Below are positions 32,507 through 42,100 of a stretch of DNA of 64,000 nucleotides, piece by piece. The stretch is from JAFMDF01 sp965277445 (GTDB lineage Bacteria; Bacteroidota; Bacteroidia; Chitinophagales; Saprospiraceae), in contig CBDICY010000013.1 of NCBI GenBank assembly GCA_965277445.1, forward strand, positions 3,410,001 to 3,474,000, read 5' to 3'. The stretch's first letter is position 1. Every line of letters starts with the position of its first letter. Both the position numbers and the translations under genes were made by a program. The notes below the pieces were generated by a model that worked only from the letters and a program-made list of their open reading frames with translations, had not been told where the DNA came from and did not search any database.

Positions 32507-34543
32507 TCACTCATACCGTTCAAACCAAGCCAAAACATGTTCTACTTTGGTAATCAACTGACTCGGTCGATTGGCGATAAAATGAAAAGCACCAGGTACT
32601 TCGACTAAAGCGGTTTCAATCTTCCGCAATTTCAAAGCATGGTATAATTGTTTGGCTTCCGAAAGTGGCGTACGAAGATCCGACGTCCCTACCATCACCA
32701 AAGTTGGTGTTTGAATATTCCCAACTAAAGAAAGGGGAGAAAATTTCCAATACGCCTCTGGATTTTCCCAAGGTTGCCCTGGGTAACGAGAATTGGCATA
32801 GCCATAGTAATTATCAGCCACTAAAGTTTTACTAATCCAATTCATTACAGGCTTAACGACTGCTGCAGCTCTAAAACGATTATTCTTTCCAATCATCCAA
32901 GCAGACATAATACCGCCTGCACTACCACCTGTTACATAAAGTCGGTCTTTAGCAATATATCCTTTCTCAATCACCGCATCTACCCCATCCATCACATCAT
33001 TATAATCTTCTCCAGGGTAATTATGGTATAGTAAATTGGCAAATTCTTCGCCATAACTGGTACTGCCTCTTGGGTTTGGATAAAAAACAACGTAGCCACC
33101 AGTTGCATATAATTGAATCTCAGGAGAAAACCGATCGCCATAATTGGAGATTGGCCCACCGTGATTTTCAACCATCAATGGATATTTTTTATTGCCGTCA
33201 AAGAAAGGCGGTTTGACAATCCAACCTTGCACTTTGCGTCCATCTACAGAAGATGTATACCAGATTTCTTCTACTTGCCCCAAAGTTCTTTGCCCCAATA
33301 GATCGTCATTCAAAGACATCACTAATTTAGTAGCTCTTGCTTTAGATGTATTAATCGCCAATTCTGCTGGATGATAAGGTGTCGTATGGTTGAAAGCAAT
33401 CGTTCCACTTTTTGAGACAGAATACCAACCACCTCCATAGGGTCTACCAATACCTGTTCCTCCAACATTATCGGTAATTTTGGTTACTTTTCCATTCAAA
33501 TCAGTATGTCCAATTTTAGTATTCCCATGTTCATCATACATAAAATACAGCCCCTTCCCATTGGCATCCCAAGTAGGATTGGCAATGCTTTGATCCAATT
33601 CAACTTTTATTTGGTGGCTATTTTTTCCGTTTTGATCCATCACGTATAATAGCGTATTTTGGTAGGCTTGTGTTTTATCGGTGTAGCCTAGATACGCTAT
33701 TTTTGTGCCGTCAGGAGAAACAGTAGGACTTCGATCAGGGCCGTTTCTTTCTGTTAAAGTGGTTACTTTTCCATCGGTTAATTTGACACTATATAATTCG
33801 GAATTTCTAAAGTCATACTCCCAATCTTCGCTTCTATTTGCCGAGAAATAAAGGGATTTTCCGTCTTTACTCCAAACGGGTGCAGACCGATGCTGATGAT
33901 TGCCGTTTGTAATTTGTCTTGGTGTCCCCCCTTCAGCAGGAATAACAAAAAGGTGAGAAAATCCAGGTTTCATATATCCAGAGCCATCTGCTTCATGTTT
34001 TAGTCTAGAGGTAATTCTAGGAGCAGCAGCCCATTCTGCGCCTTTAGGCTTTTTATGCGGTTTCACTAAGGACAATTCTCGCCCTTCTACAAACATAGAA
34101 AAAGCAATTTGCTGTCCATTAGGGGACCAGGCCAAGCCTCTTGGAGACGCTGGTAATTGAGAAATTCTAGCAACCTTACCTGTTTTTATCCAGTAAATAA
34201 ATAACTCTGATCCTTGTTTAGTAGAAGCAGTAAAAGCGATTCGTTGCCCGTCTGGTGACCACGTCGGGTTCCCTTCGCTGACATCCATAGAAGTCAATTT
34301 TTGATGTCCTGTTCCATTCGCATTGACCATCCATAAGCGAGATTGGCGCCTATCCGTCATAATATCCATTCCTCGTCGAATGTAAACAATGGTTTGTCCG
34401 TCTGGAGCAATTTGTGGTTTTTCCACCCATTCTAATTCAAAGACATCCATACTGGTGAAAGCAGGCTTTTGATTTTGGCTAATTCCTGTAGCACTAATTA
34501 AAAAAAGCGCACACAAGATTAGGAGTTGTTTTACGTACATCAT
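32507..34543 (-). CDS. S9 family prolyl-oligopeptidase-like peptidase
   Basis: Exported serine peptidase of the S9 (dipeptidyl/acylaminoacyl peptidase) family. 678 aa with a signal peptide (LLILCALFLISATGISQ). Residues 30-410 form a PD40-type propeller with repeated 'WSPDGQRIAFT', 'WSPNGQQIAFS' and 'VSPDGTKIAYLG'. The alpha/beta-hydrolase domain starts near 430. GGSAGG gives the nucleophile serine near 540, VGTSDLRTPLSE gives the aspartate near 622, and PGAFHFIANRP the histidine near 653. Such enzymes take oligopeptides, probably in the periplasm. The upstream region contains a 15-nt-phased repeat array. No neighbours suggest a specific substrate. Confidence 0.9.
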   Translation of the reverse strand: MMYVKQLLILCALFLISATGISQNQKPAFTSMDVFELEWVEKPQIAPDGQTIVYIRRGMDIMTDRRQSRLWMVNANGTGHQKLTSMDVSEGNPTWSPDGQRIAFTASTKQGSELFIYWIKTGKVARISQLPASPRGLAWSPNGQQIAFSMFVEGRELSLVKPHKKPKGAEWAAAPRITSRLKHEADGSGYMKPGFSHLFVIPAEGGTPRQITNGNHQHRSAPVWSKDGKSLYFSANRSEDWEYDFRNSELYSVKLTDGKVTTLTERNGPDRSPTVSPDGTKIAYLGYTDKTQAYQNTLLYVMDQNGKNSHQIKVELDQSIANPTWDANGKGLYFMYDEHGNTKIGHTDLNGKVTKITDNVGGTGIGRPYGGGWYSVSKSGTIAFNHTTPYHPAELAINTSKARATKLVMSLNDDLLGQRTLGQVEEIWYTSSVDGRKVQGWIVKPPFFDGNKKYPLMVENHGGPISNYGDRFSPEIQLYATGGYVVFYPNPRGSTSYGEEFANLLYHNYPGEDYNDVMDGVDAVIEKGYIAKDRLYVTGGSAGGIMSAWMIGKNNRFRAAAVVKPVMNWISKTLVADNYYGYANSRYPGQPWENPEAYWKFSPLSLVGNIQTPTLVMVGTSDLRTPLSEAKQLYHALKLRKIETALVEVPGAFHFIANRPSQLITKVEHVLAWFERYE

Positions 34544-34562
34544 ATTTACTAATTTTAATTTT

Positions 34563-34706
34563 CGGATTCTTTCACCACGGGTTCTTTCCCCACGAATTTA
34601 TTTTCCCCACGGATTTTTTTATTACGGATTCTTTCTCCACGGATTTATTTATTACAGATTCTTTCTCCACGGATTTTATATACTGTGGATTCTTTCTCTA
34701 CAGACG
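34563..34706. repeat. 15-nt-phased array of CGGATT units
   Basis: Ten units begin with CGGATT or a one- to three-base variant (CGGGTT, CGAATT, CAGATT, TGGATT, CAGACG) at 34563, 34578, 34593, 34610, 34625, 34640, 34655, 34670, 34686 and 34701. The step is 15 nt, apart from one step of 17 and one of 16. A second word CTTTCTCCA follows in several of them. It lies in the upstream region of the S9 peptidase gene. Confidence 0.75.
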
Positions 34707-34769
34707 CATTTTAAGATTTATGATTCAATAAAACTGAAATTGAGATTTACTGTCAAACTGCCTACTGAA

Positions 34770-35480
34770 TTACTGCTCTAATTCTAGGGTACCGAAGGAA
34801 GAGGGAATATGAAAATTTGGTGTTTCAGAATCGGGATGAATCCAACTAATCCAATGTGGTTTATTGGTTCCATCTGCTTGTTTTAGATAATTTGCCCGAT
34901 ACAACCCTGTTCTCAAAATGCCATCATCGTGATATAAGCCAAGCGCTCGCAAAGAAGCAAAAGAAATACTACCTTCTACCCAATAGCCTGTGTCATCTAT
35001 ACTTGCCTTTACCACTAGTTCGTTCGTAGGCCAAGTCCAGTCAAAATCAATTTTTTTATAAAAATTAGCCTTCGTATCCAGAATTCGCCCCAAGGCATCT
35101 AATTCTAAAGAATAATAAGCATCTTCTGCGGTCATCCCTTTAAAAAATAGCTCTACTCTATCTGACTGCACAGGCTTTCTTTTTTTTAATCCATTTACTT
35201 TTTGACCAATTTGTGCATCTTGTGCCCTATATAAAAAATAGAAATGGGTCTCATTATAAAGTGCTTTAAATACTGTTTTGGGTGGTGTATCTTTTCTCCA
35301 AGGATAGGAAAAATCACCTAATTGGTTGGCTTTTTTCCATTGCTTATCTTTTCCTTCTCCCGTTATTTGAATTGATTTTTTTATTTTTTTTACTTGGTAA
35401 GTAGTCGTTGGATTCGCCATAAATGAACAAGATAAAGGAAAAATCAGCAAAGTAAGGTAGCTTAATAATGATAAACGCAT
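34770..35480 (-). CDS. Secreted CBM9-like (DOMON/carbohydrate-binding) protein
   Basis: A 236-aa exported protein. The N-terminal MRLSLLSYLTLLIFPLSCSF is a signal with a possible lipobox (PLSC, Cys18). The body is a single family-9-like carbohydrate-binding fold: TGEGKDKQWKKANQLGDFSYPW, then VFKALYNETHFYFLYRAQDA and QSDRVELFFKG. 'YSLELDALGRILDTKANF' and WVEGSISFASLRALG continue the typical strands. Such domains occur in endoxylanases and as stand-alone proteins. A ligand cannot be named. It precedes the array-containing spacer of the S9 gene and follows the cytochrome c gene in the same direction. Confidence 0.78.
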   Translation of the reverse strand: MRLSLLSYLTLLIFPLSCSFMANPTTTYQVKKIKKSIQITGEGKDKQWKKANQLGDFSYPWRKDTPPKTVFKALYNETHFYFLYRAQDAQIGQKVNGLKKRKPVQSDRVELFFKGMTAEDAYYSLELDALGRILDTKANFYKKIDFDWTWPTNELVVKASIDDTGYWVEGSISFASLRALGLYHDDGILRTGLYRANYLKQADGTNKPHWISWIHPDSETPNFHIPSSFGTLELEQ

Positions 35481-35594
35481 AAATCTTCAATTGTTAAAGT
35501 CCAAAAACAAACAGAGCAACTGTATTTTACAATTACCCTGTTTAGGACTAATTCAGTCAAAGATACTTATTTTTAGATAATAAATAGGCTTTAT

Positions 35595-36071
35595 TTATTC
35601 TACACTTTCCACATAAGCCAAAATAGCAGCAATCTCTTCATCTGTCATTCCGTTGAAGGAAGTCATCGGGCTACGCTTCCATTTCGTGTAAATGGTAACC
35701 GCTTTTGGATGCTTCTCTTCGACTAATTTACTTGAGTTTCTAACCCAACTATACAAATCAGAAACCGGATACGCTCTCCATCTTTCTCGCACACCAGCTA
35801 AAGCAGGACCAGTCATGTCAGATTTCATATTTCTATTATGACAGCTTGCACAGTTCGTTTTAAATAATTTTTTACCAGTCGTAATTTCTGTAATTAATTC
35901 AGATGGAACAGTCGATAATTTAGCAGTAGAAACAGTTGTGGTTTCGGCTATTACCGTTGGTTCATTTGGAAATAGTGGCGCAAAAACAAACGCAGCAAAC
36001 AAACCAGCTAGAATAATTAGTAATAAGGTATACAATCGAATAAGCACACGAATAAGTGGGTACGTTTTCAT
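35595..36071 (-). CDS. Membrane-anchored monohaem cytochrome c
   Basis: A 158-aa class I c-type cytochrome. One N-terminal hydrophobic helix (residues 7-33, LIRLYTLLLIILAGLFAAFVF) with basic residues before it acts as an uncleaved anchor or signal. A low-complexity T/S-rich linker follows. The haem site CASCH is residues 74-78, and the Met ligand is likely in RSPMTSFNGMT near 130. This is an electron carrier facing the periplasm. No oxidase genes are nearby. The di-haem peroxidase at the window start would be a possible, but distant, electron acceptor. It is probably a single-gene transcript. Confidence 0.88.
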   Translation of the reverse strand: MKTYPLIRVLIRLYTLLLIILAGLFAAFVFAPLFPNEPTVIAETTTVSTAKLSTVPSELITEITTGKKLFKTNCASCHNRNMKSDMTGPALAGVRERWRAYPVSDLYSWVRNSSKLVEEKHPKAVTIYTKWKRSPMTSFNGMTDEEIAAILAYVESVE

Positions 36072-36379
36072 AATTAAGTATTTGGTTTATAATTAGTTAT
36101 CCAACTTATTTTGGGTAACTTTTTTGTGTACAATAAAAATATTACTTAATAAAAAAGTATGCTAGTAATCTTTTCTTAATAAATTATTTGGATTCAATCT
36201 AAATAAAAAAGCCTATAAACTATTACTTGTGCTCAACATCAGAAAGGGTTAATTTTATAAAGTTCGTCTTTAATTATTTTTAGGGAATCTTTTTGATTTT
36301 ATTAGGGTTTCTAGCCAATAATACGCCATTACTTATCAGTAAATACCGTCCTTTTAAAAATCGAAAATCACTATCCCTA
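36072..36379. other. Divergent intergenic between cytochrome c and MFS genes
   Basis: AT-rich spacer, nothing certain. In-frame codons from 36293 could extend the MFS protein by 29 residues from a TTG, but that stretch (MILLGFLANNTPLLISKYRPF) is not typical of the family. Confidence 0.3.
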
Positions 36380-37639
36380 ATGCTACAGCACACCATCAAA
36401 CTTTATCGAGAAGCTTATACTGGACTTACTAGAGAAATCTGGATATTATCTTTCATTTCTTTAATTAATCGAGCGGGTGCTATGGTCTTTCCTTTTATGA
36501 CCATTTATTTGACGCAAGCAAGAGGCTTTTCTTTAAAAGAGGCAGGAATCATCATGAGTTTTTTTGGGCTAGGTTCTGTACTAGGCACTTATATAGGTGG
36601 TTGGTTAACGGATAGGATTGGAGATTATAAAGTACAATTTTGGTCATTGATTACTACCTCCTTTGTTCTTTTGTTTGTATTACAAGCAGAAACATTTTGG
36701 GGCATTTCTTTCATGGCATTTTTACTAAGTGTAACCGCCGATGCCTTTCGTCCCGCTAATAAAGTAGCAGTCGCTAATTATAGTCAACCAGAAAATGTGA
36801 CCCGTTCTTTTGCCCTACTAAGGTTATCCATCAATCTAGGATTTGCCATTGGGCCTGCTATGGGCGGCATTTTAGCCGCTTGGAAAGGCTACGATTGGTT
36901 GTTTTATGCGGATGCAATTACTTGTCTATTAGCAGCTATTATTTTTAGGTTTACCTTAAAAGATGACTTTATCGCTGCTGAAAAAGGCACTAAAAACAAG
37001 GAAGCACAACAGGCTTTAAAAAATACGCACTCTCCTTATAAAGATCATCATTTCCTGTATTTCTTATTGATTATTGGCTTATTGGCTTTCGCTTTTCTTC
37101 AATTATTCTATACCATTCCCGTTTTTTTCAAACAAAACTTAGGTTTAGATGAAGGGCAAATTGGAGGTTATATGGCTTTAAACGGAGTTATTATTGTTGC
37201 ACTAGAAATGCCGCTTGTCTATATAGCAGAACGCAATATGACCAAATTCAATATTATGAAAATAGGCGCTATCCTAATTGGTATCGGTTTTTTATGTTTC
37301 TTACTCCCCATTGAATTAGCAGGGTTAGTTGCTGTTTCGGGCATTATTATGCTAACTTTAGGCGAAATTTATTACATGCCCTTTGCAAGTGCTTGGGTCG
37401 CCACTCGGTCCAAACCAGAAAATCGTGGACAATACATGGCACTCTATTCTATTGCTTGGTCAACTGCCAGTATCGTAGCCCCAGCTTCCGGTTTTTTCTT
37501 AATTGAAAACATTGGTTTTGATGGATTGTGGGTCGTTTTATCAGCTATTGGTATGCTAGGCGGTTTTAGTTTTTGGGTATTAGGCAAGCAAGTTGAACGA
37601 AGTTCAGTAGGCAGTAATACAGTTGGCAATAGGCAGTAA
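36380..37639 (+). CDS. Major facilitator superfamily transporter
   Basis: A 12-helix inner-membrane transporter of the MFS drug/sugar-type group. The ATG at 36380 gives 419 aa. The N-terminal half starts with EIWILSFISLINRAGAMVFP. Loop 2-3 carries GGWLTDRIGDYKVQ, which fits the MFS 'GxLaDrxGrr' motif A. After helix 6 a charged loop of about 35 residues (KDDFIAAEKGTKNKEAQQALK) leads to the second half. The upstream TTG start is rejected because the extra residues are not conserved in kind. Substrate unknown. It stands between a divergent cytochrome gene and a small membrane ORF. Confidence 0.88.
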   Translation: MLQHTIKLYREAYTGLTREIWILSFISLINRAGAMVFPFMTIYLTQARGFSLKEAGIIMSFFGLGSVLGTYIGGWLTDRIGDYKVQFWSLITTSFVLLFVLQAETFWGISFMAFLLSVTADAFRPANKVAVANYSQPENVTRSFALLRLSINLGFAIGPAMGGILAAWKGYDWLFYADAITCLLAAIIFRFTLKDDFIAAEKGTKNKEAQQALKNTHSPYKDHHFLYFLLIIGLLAFAFLQLFYTIPVFFKQNLGLDEGQIGGYMALNGVIIVALEMPLVYIAERNMTKFNIMKIGAILIGIGFLCFLLPIELAGLVAVSGIIMLTLGEIYYMPFASAWVATRSKPENRGQYMALYSIAWSTASIVAPASGFFLIENIGFDGLWVVLSAIGMLGGFSFWVLGKQVERSSVGSNTVGNRQ

Positions 37640-37841
37640 TTTAGTTAGCGATACAGCGTTATTGGTCATTCCTATTTTTAAAATAAGGAATTCAGTCCGC
37701 AAGTAAACTAATAGTCTATTCATCTCATTCTACAATAGGTAAATTTAAAAACTGGCATTAAGTTCGTTTATGGTATTCCTCAAGTTATCAACTTAGGCGT
37801 ATTTTTTACCCTATTAAAATACCTAACAAAAGAAATAAGAT

Positions 37842-38024
37842 ATGTTCGACGATAGTAAATTTAAACAGATCATTGGAATTCCTTTATTATTAATATTTGT
37901 ATGGATTTTAGGTGGTAGGTTAGTAGAAAATCTTTCCCAAACAGGTGGAACGCCTATGGTCATTCTAGCGGTGCTAATTATTCTAGTGATTTTAATGTTG
38001 TCTTTTAAGCAAATACGAGATTGA
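37842..38024 (+). CDS. Small two-helix membrane protein
   Basis: A 60-aa ORF starting ATG: a short charged start (MFDDSKFKQ), then two hydrophobic segments (IIGIPLLLIFVWILGGRL and MVILAVLIILVILMLSF) joined by VENLSQTGGTP. It lies between the MFS gene and the LytTR regulator gene, all in one direction. The reverse frame is less plausible. Function not recognised; it could be chance, but the codon use is coding-like. Confidence 0.5.
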   Translation: MFDDSKFKQIIGIPLLLIFVWILGGRLVENLSQTGGTPMVILAVLIILVILMLSFKQIRD

Positions 38025-38168
38025 ACAACTCGTTTTAATTTTCTCATTGCTTTTACTGTTTCAAGTAAAGAAATAAAATACCACCACCCTAGTAGACAAT
38101 TATTTTATTCTTGCCTGCTTACCTAGTATCAATAATATTTGTATCTTGACTTACTTAAAACAAGTCGC

Positions 38169-38855
38169 ATGAAATACTTAATTATTGATGATGAATACAT
38201 CGCCCATGATATTATACAAGAATATTGTGATTTATTGCCCAACTTAGAATTGGTTAAAAATTGTTATGATGCTTTAGAAGCTTTGGATTATTTGCGTACC
38301 AACAAGGTTGATTTAATTTTCTTGGATTTAAATATGCCTAAAATAAAAGGCTTTGAATTTTTAAGAACCCTTTCCAATCCACCGAGTGTGATCGTCACAA
38401 CTGCTTACCAAGAATATGCTTTAGAAGGCTATGAATTAAATGTGGTAGATTATTTATTAAAGCCCTTTAGTTTTAGTCGTTTTTTGACGGCTATTAATAA
38501 AGTCGTTGGCACCACTATTCCACTTCCTACTAATAGGACTAACTCCACAGAAACTACTATTTTTCTTCGTAGTAATAAAAAATATATTCAAGTAGTCATC
38601 GATGAAATTTTATACATCGAAGCAGCTGGAAATTATGCTAAAGTCATTACCATTAATGAGGTCATTACCATTAGGGAAAAAATTTCTGATATTTTAGCTT
38701 CCTTAAATAGTGAAGCTTTTTTACAAGTCCATAAATCTTTTGCCGTAGCAATTAAACATATTCATAGCATTGAAGGTAATCGAATTACGATTGGAGAGCA
38801 TTTAGTGCCGATTGGGAAGCTTTATAAATTGAAAGTGAATGAGTTGGTTCGGTAG
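38169..38855 (+). CDS. LytTR-family response regulator
   Basis: Two-domain response regulator of the AlgR/LytR type. From ATG 38169 it is 228 aa: receiver domain 1-120 with acidic pair DDE near 7-9, phosphoacceptor Asp53 (FLDLNMP) and the conserved lysine in LLKPFSFSRF. A LytTR DNA-binding domain follows at about 130-228, with EILYIEAAGNYAKVIT, FLQVHKSFAVAI and VPIGKLYK. A TTG-initiated longer frame is rejected, since the ATG gives the standard receiver start. No sensor kinase is adjacent; in Bacteroidota the partner is usually a 7TM/His_kinase gene next to it, so this one is an orphan or is paired elsewhere. Confidence 0.9.
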   Translation: MKYLIIDDEYIAHDIIQEYCDLLPNLELVKNCYDALEALDYLRTNKVDLIFLDLNMPKIKGFEFLRTLSNPPSVIVTTAYQEYALEGYELNVVDYLLKPFSFSRFLTAINKVVGTTIPLPTNRTNSTETTIFLRSNKKYIQVVIDEILYIEAAGNYAKVITINEVITIREKISDILASLNSEAFLQVHKSFAVAIKHIHSIEGNRITIGEHLVPIGKLYKLKVNELVR

Positions 38856-38940
38856 ATTTAAACGGTACTGATTACCCGTATTTTTTTCAAGGCGAAAAAT
38901 CGTCAATTTTAGCAAAAAATTAGGAATTATACATTGTTCT

Positions 38941-39017
38941 CTCCCGCTGGCGGGAGTTGGAGGGTGGAAAACGCTAAGTTTTGTAAAATTCCACCTCTCT
39001 GTCCCCGCCAACGGGGA
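38941..39017. repeat. Palindrome-ended element between convergent genes
   Basis: The left end CTCCCGC-TG-GCGGGAG (38941-38956) and right end TCCCCG-CCAA-CGGGGA (39002-39017) are each palindromic, and the two ends are also partly inverted copies of each other. Inside, GGTGGAA and TTCCACC form another inverted pair. Unusually GC-rich for this window. It could be a small mobile or repeated intergenic element, or a terminator. Confidence 0.55.
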
Positions 39018-39135
39018 AGATTACATCCTACAAACTAAAAATATTTTGCAAAAACAGTCAAAATCATTTTTTTTAAAACTTCTGGATAACCAGTACGATT
39101 TAAAAGTATCTACGTCCCACCTGATACCTCCTTGG

Positions 39136-42100
39136 CTACCTCAACAAAGTAACATTTCCTTTCAGGGCTTTCCCACCGATTGGACATGTAATGGTCAAAT
39201 AATAGCCGTAAACATCGGGGCCTAGTTCTTCCCCTTTAAAGGTGCCATCCCAACCAAAGTCAGGATCAGAGGATTCAAAAACTTGCTCTCCCCAGCGATT
39301 ATAAATAATAAAATTCATGGATACTAATCCATCTGCCCCTCTAACGAATAAAACATCATTGATTCCATCTCCATTGGGACTAAAAGCATTGGGTATGAAT
39401 AACGCATCATCATCACAACCAATCCAAATAGCGGTATCTCTGGTAACCGCACACTGCGGAGCAACTTCACTAAAAATGTTAGCAAAATATCGAGTTCCAT
39501 TTTCTACAGGTTCAACCGTTGCAGTTTCACCGTTATCCGTCAAAGTAGGATCTGGTTGCCATTCAAGGGTGAATCCATCGGGTAAAGGGGTGTTACTTAA
39601 AGACAATATCGAAGTAGTCGTAGCAGCTATCTTTTCTGGATTAGGTATCACTCGAATATCCGCCAGTAAATTGGTATCAAATATCATCACCGTAACCGAA
39701 TCCATTAACTCACAGCCAAATTGATTATTGATAGTGACATTAAATTGAGTGGTTTCGCTAATATTGACTTCTGGAGAAGCCGTTGTATCTGTAGGAGCAG
39801 TAATCTGTTCTTTAGGTGTCCAAACATAAGACAATGTTTGCAATGGTTTTAAATTCATCACCTCCAAAGCGATCGTACTAGGCATACAAAGTGGATCAGG
39901 CTCCAATAACTCAACCATGATACGACCATCTTTGACAATCACACTATCCATTGTAATGCATCCTGCATCCAAAGCAATGTAATAATTCCCAATAGGAACT
40001 TGTAAAACGGCTTCTTTACTTAAAGTATCTTCAAAAGTCGGAGTAGTTGACCAAGTAAAAGTGGCATTTCCCACTAAGCTAACCCTTATTTCTGTCATAT
40101 CCACAGTATCGCATAAAGTGGTATCTCGAAATAATTCATATCTAGGTTTTTCGGGAATAATGACCCTAAATATTCTTCTGTGAATTACTTCTCCGTTAGC
40201 AGTTGTAACTACCATCGTAAATGCTCGATTTGGCAATAATCCCTCTATTCTCCCCTTCCCCAAGGTATCTCTAAACATTATAATCACTTCATCAGATTCA
40301 TCTAAAATTATTATATCAACTGGTAAGGCAAAACATCCCATTAGCTCATAATCAATTCCTCCGATACTGGTATCTGCGCAAAGCGTATCGGGAATAATGC
40401 GTAAGATTGACATCGAATCACTCAAAATTATCATTGTATCTTTCTCACAAACTCCATCTGATACGGTTACTCGATAAGTCCCTGCGGCTAATCCTTCTCG
40501 ACAAATTCCAGTTGTATTATCTTCCCAGAGATAACTAATTGTTTCGCTGCTACTAATGGCAATCATGCAAATTTCTCCATCATTTTCGTTACAATTTGGC
40601 GGCGTAACTTCGGCGCCTATAGTCAAATCACAGCAGCCTGGTGGATTCATCAAAATGAAACTAGTATCTATTCGACAATTATCGCCAGATGTTATCGTTA
40701 CTTGATATATTCCTGCGGATAGATTCTCTCGACAAGCAGTATTTATGCCGTCTTCCCAGAGGTAATTAATTGCTCCGTTATTACTAGTTGCCATTAAACA
40801 AATCTTACCATCAATCCCTTCACAACTTGGAGGGGATAGCTCCGTTTCTAACGTTAAATCACAACAGTTTATCGGGTTTACTAAGATGATACTCGTATCG
40901 ATACTACAACTATCATCAGATATGGTCACGCTGTAAGTCCCTGCAAGTAGATTCTCCCGACAAGCGGCAGTTGTACCATCTTCCCATAGATAATTAATCG
41001 TACCATTACTGCTAGTCGCCACTATACAAACCTTCCCGTCTCCTCCATCACAGCTAGGATCGTTTACTTCCGTTCTTATTGCCAGATCACATACTGTACA
41101 ATCACCTGTAAAAGTTTTAAGCGGCAATCTTATGATTTGCTGACAATCGATTAAATCATCCGTAATCGTTACTTCATAAGTTCTGTCCGATAAATCAGTT
41201 CTAAAAGAGTCTTGATTGACCAACCCATCATCCCAAGTATAGGTCAGATTTCCAGTCGTCCCCATGATAATAAAATTAACTGCTCCGTCATTTTGGTTAC
41301 AATTAGTAGGGTCTTTGATGGCTAATTCTACCGTAAAATTAGGACAGCAAGAGCCTTCTATAAGTTCAAAAATTACTTCAGTAGAGCAGTTGAAAGCATC
41401 CGTAATAGTTACTGTATAGTCTCCTGGAATTAAGTTCTCATAACTAGACTGTCCTCCCCAACTATACGCATAAGGAGCTTGACCACCCGTTACTTCCAAA
41501 TTAACCGAACCGTTATTTTTACCACATTCAGGGTGCTGATTGATGATGGCAGTAGCTGCTAAATCGGTATCCTTACAACAGTCCTCTTGAATTAGGGTAA
41601 AGTTCACTACTAAAGGACAACCCAAGGCATCCGTTACCGTCACGATATAATTTCCAGGAATTAAATTATCATAGCTCGATTGTTCGCCCCAACTATATTT
41701 GTAAGGGGCAACCCCACCAGTAGCATTAATAGATACCGCACCGTTTGTCTTACCACATTCTGGCTGTTGATTAATAACTGCTTCTGCTTTAAAGTTAGGG
41801 TCGGTACAACAATTTGCTGGTTTCCTTAATTCAAAATTCACTTCTACCGTACAACCGAAAGCATCGGTAACTGTCACTTGATAATCTCCAGGCACTAAGT
41901 TATCATAGTGAGTTTGTCCGCCCCAACTATAAGTATAAGGAGCAACGCCACCAGTTGGAATAATGGAAACTCCTCCATTATTTTGACCACATTCTGGTTG
42001 TTGATGAATATCTGACCTTGCAGTTAAATCAGAATCCACACAACAATTTTCTCCTTCTATTTTGAAATACACCGTTACCGAGCAACCCGTTACGTCTTTT

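Noticed and set aside
34563..34706. CRISPR array
   Set aside because: The 15-nt units have no unique spacers between identical repeats.
36293..36379. 29-residue N-terminal extension of the MFS transporter
   Set aside because: Non-ATG start and unusual composition; ATG 36380 gives the normal family start.
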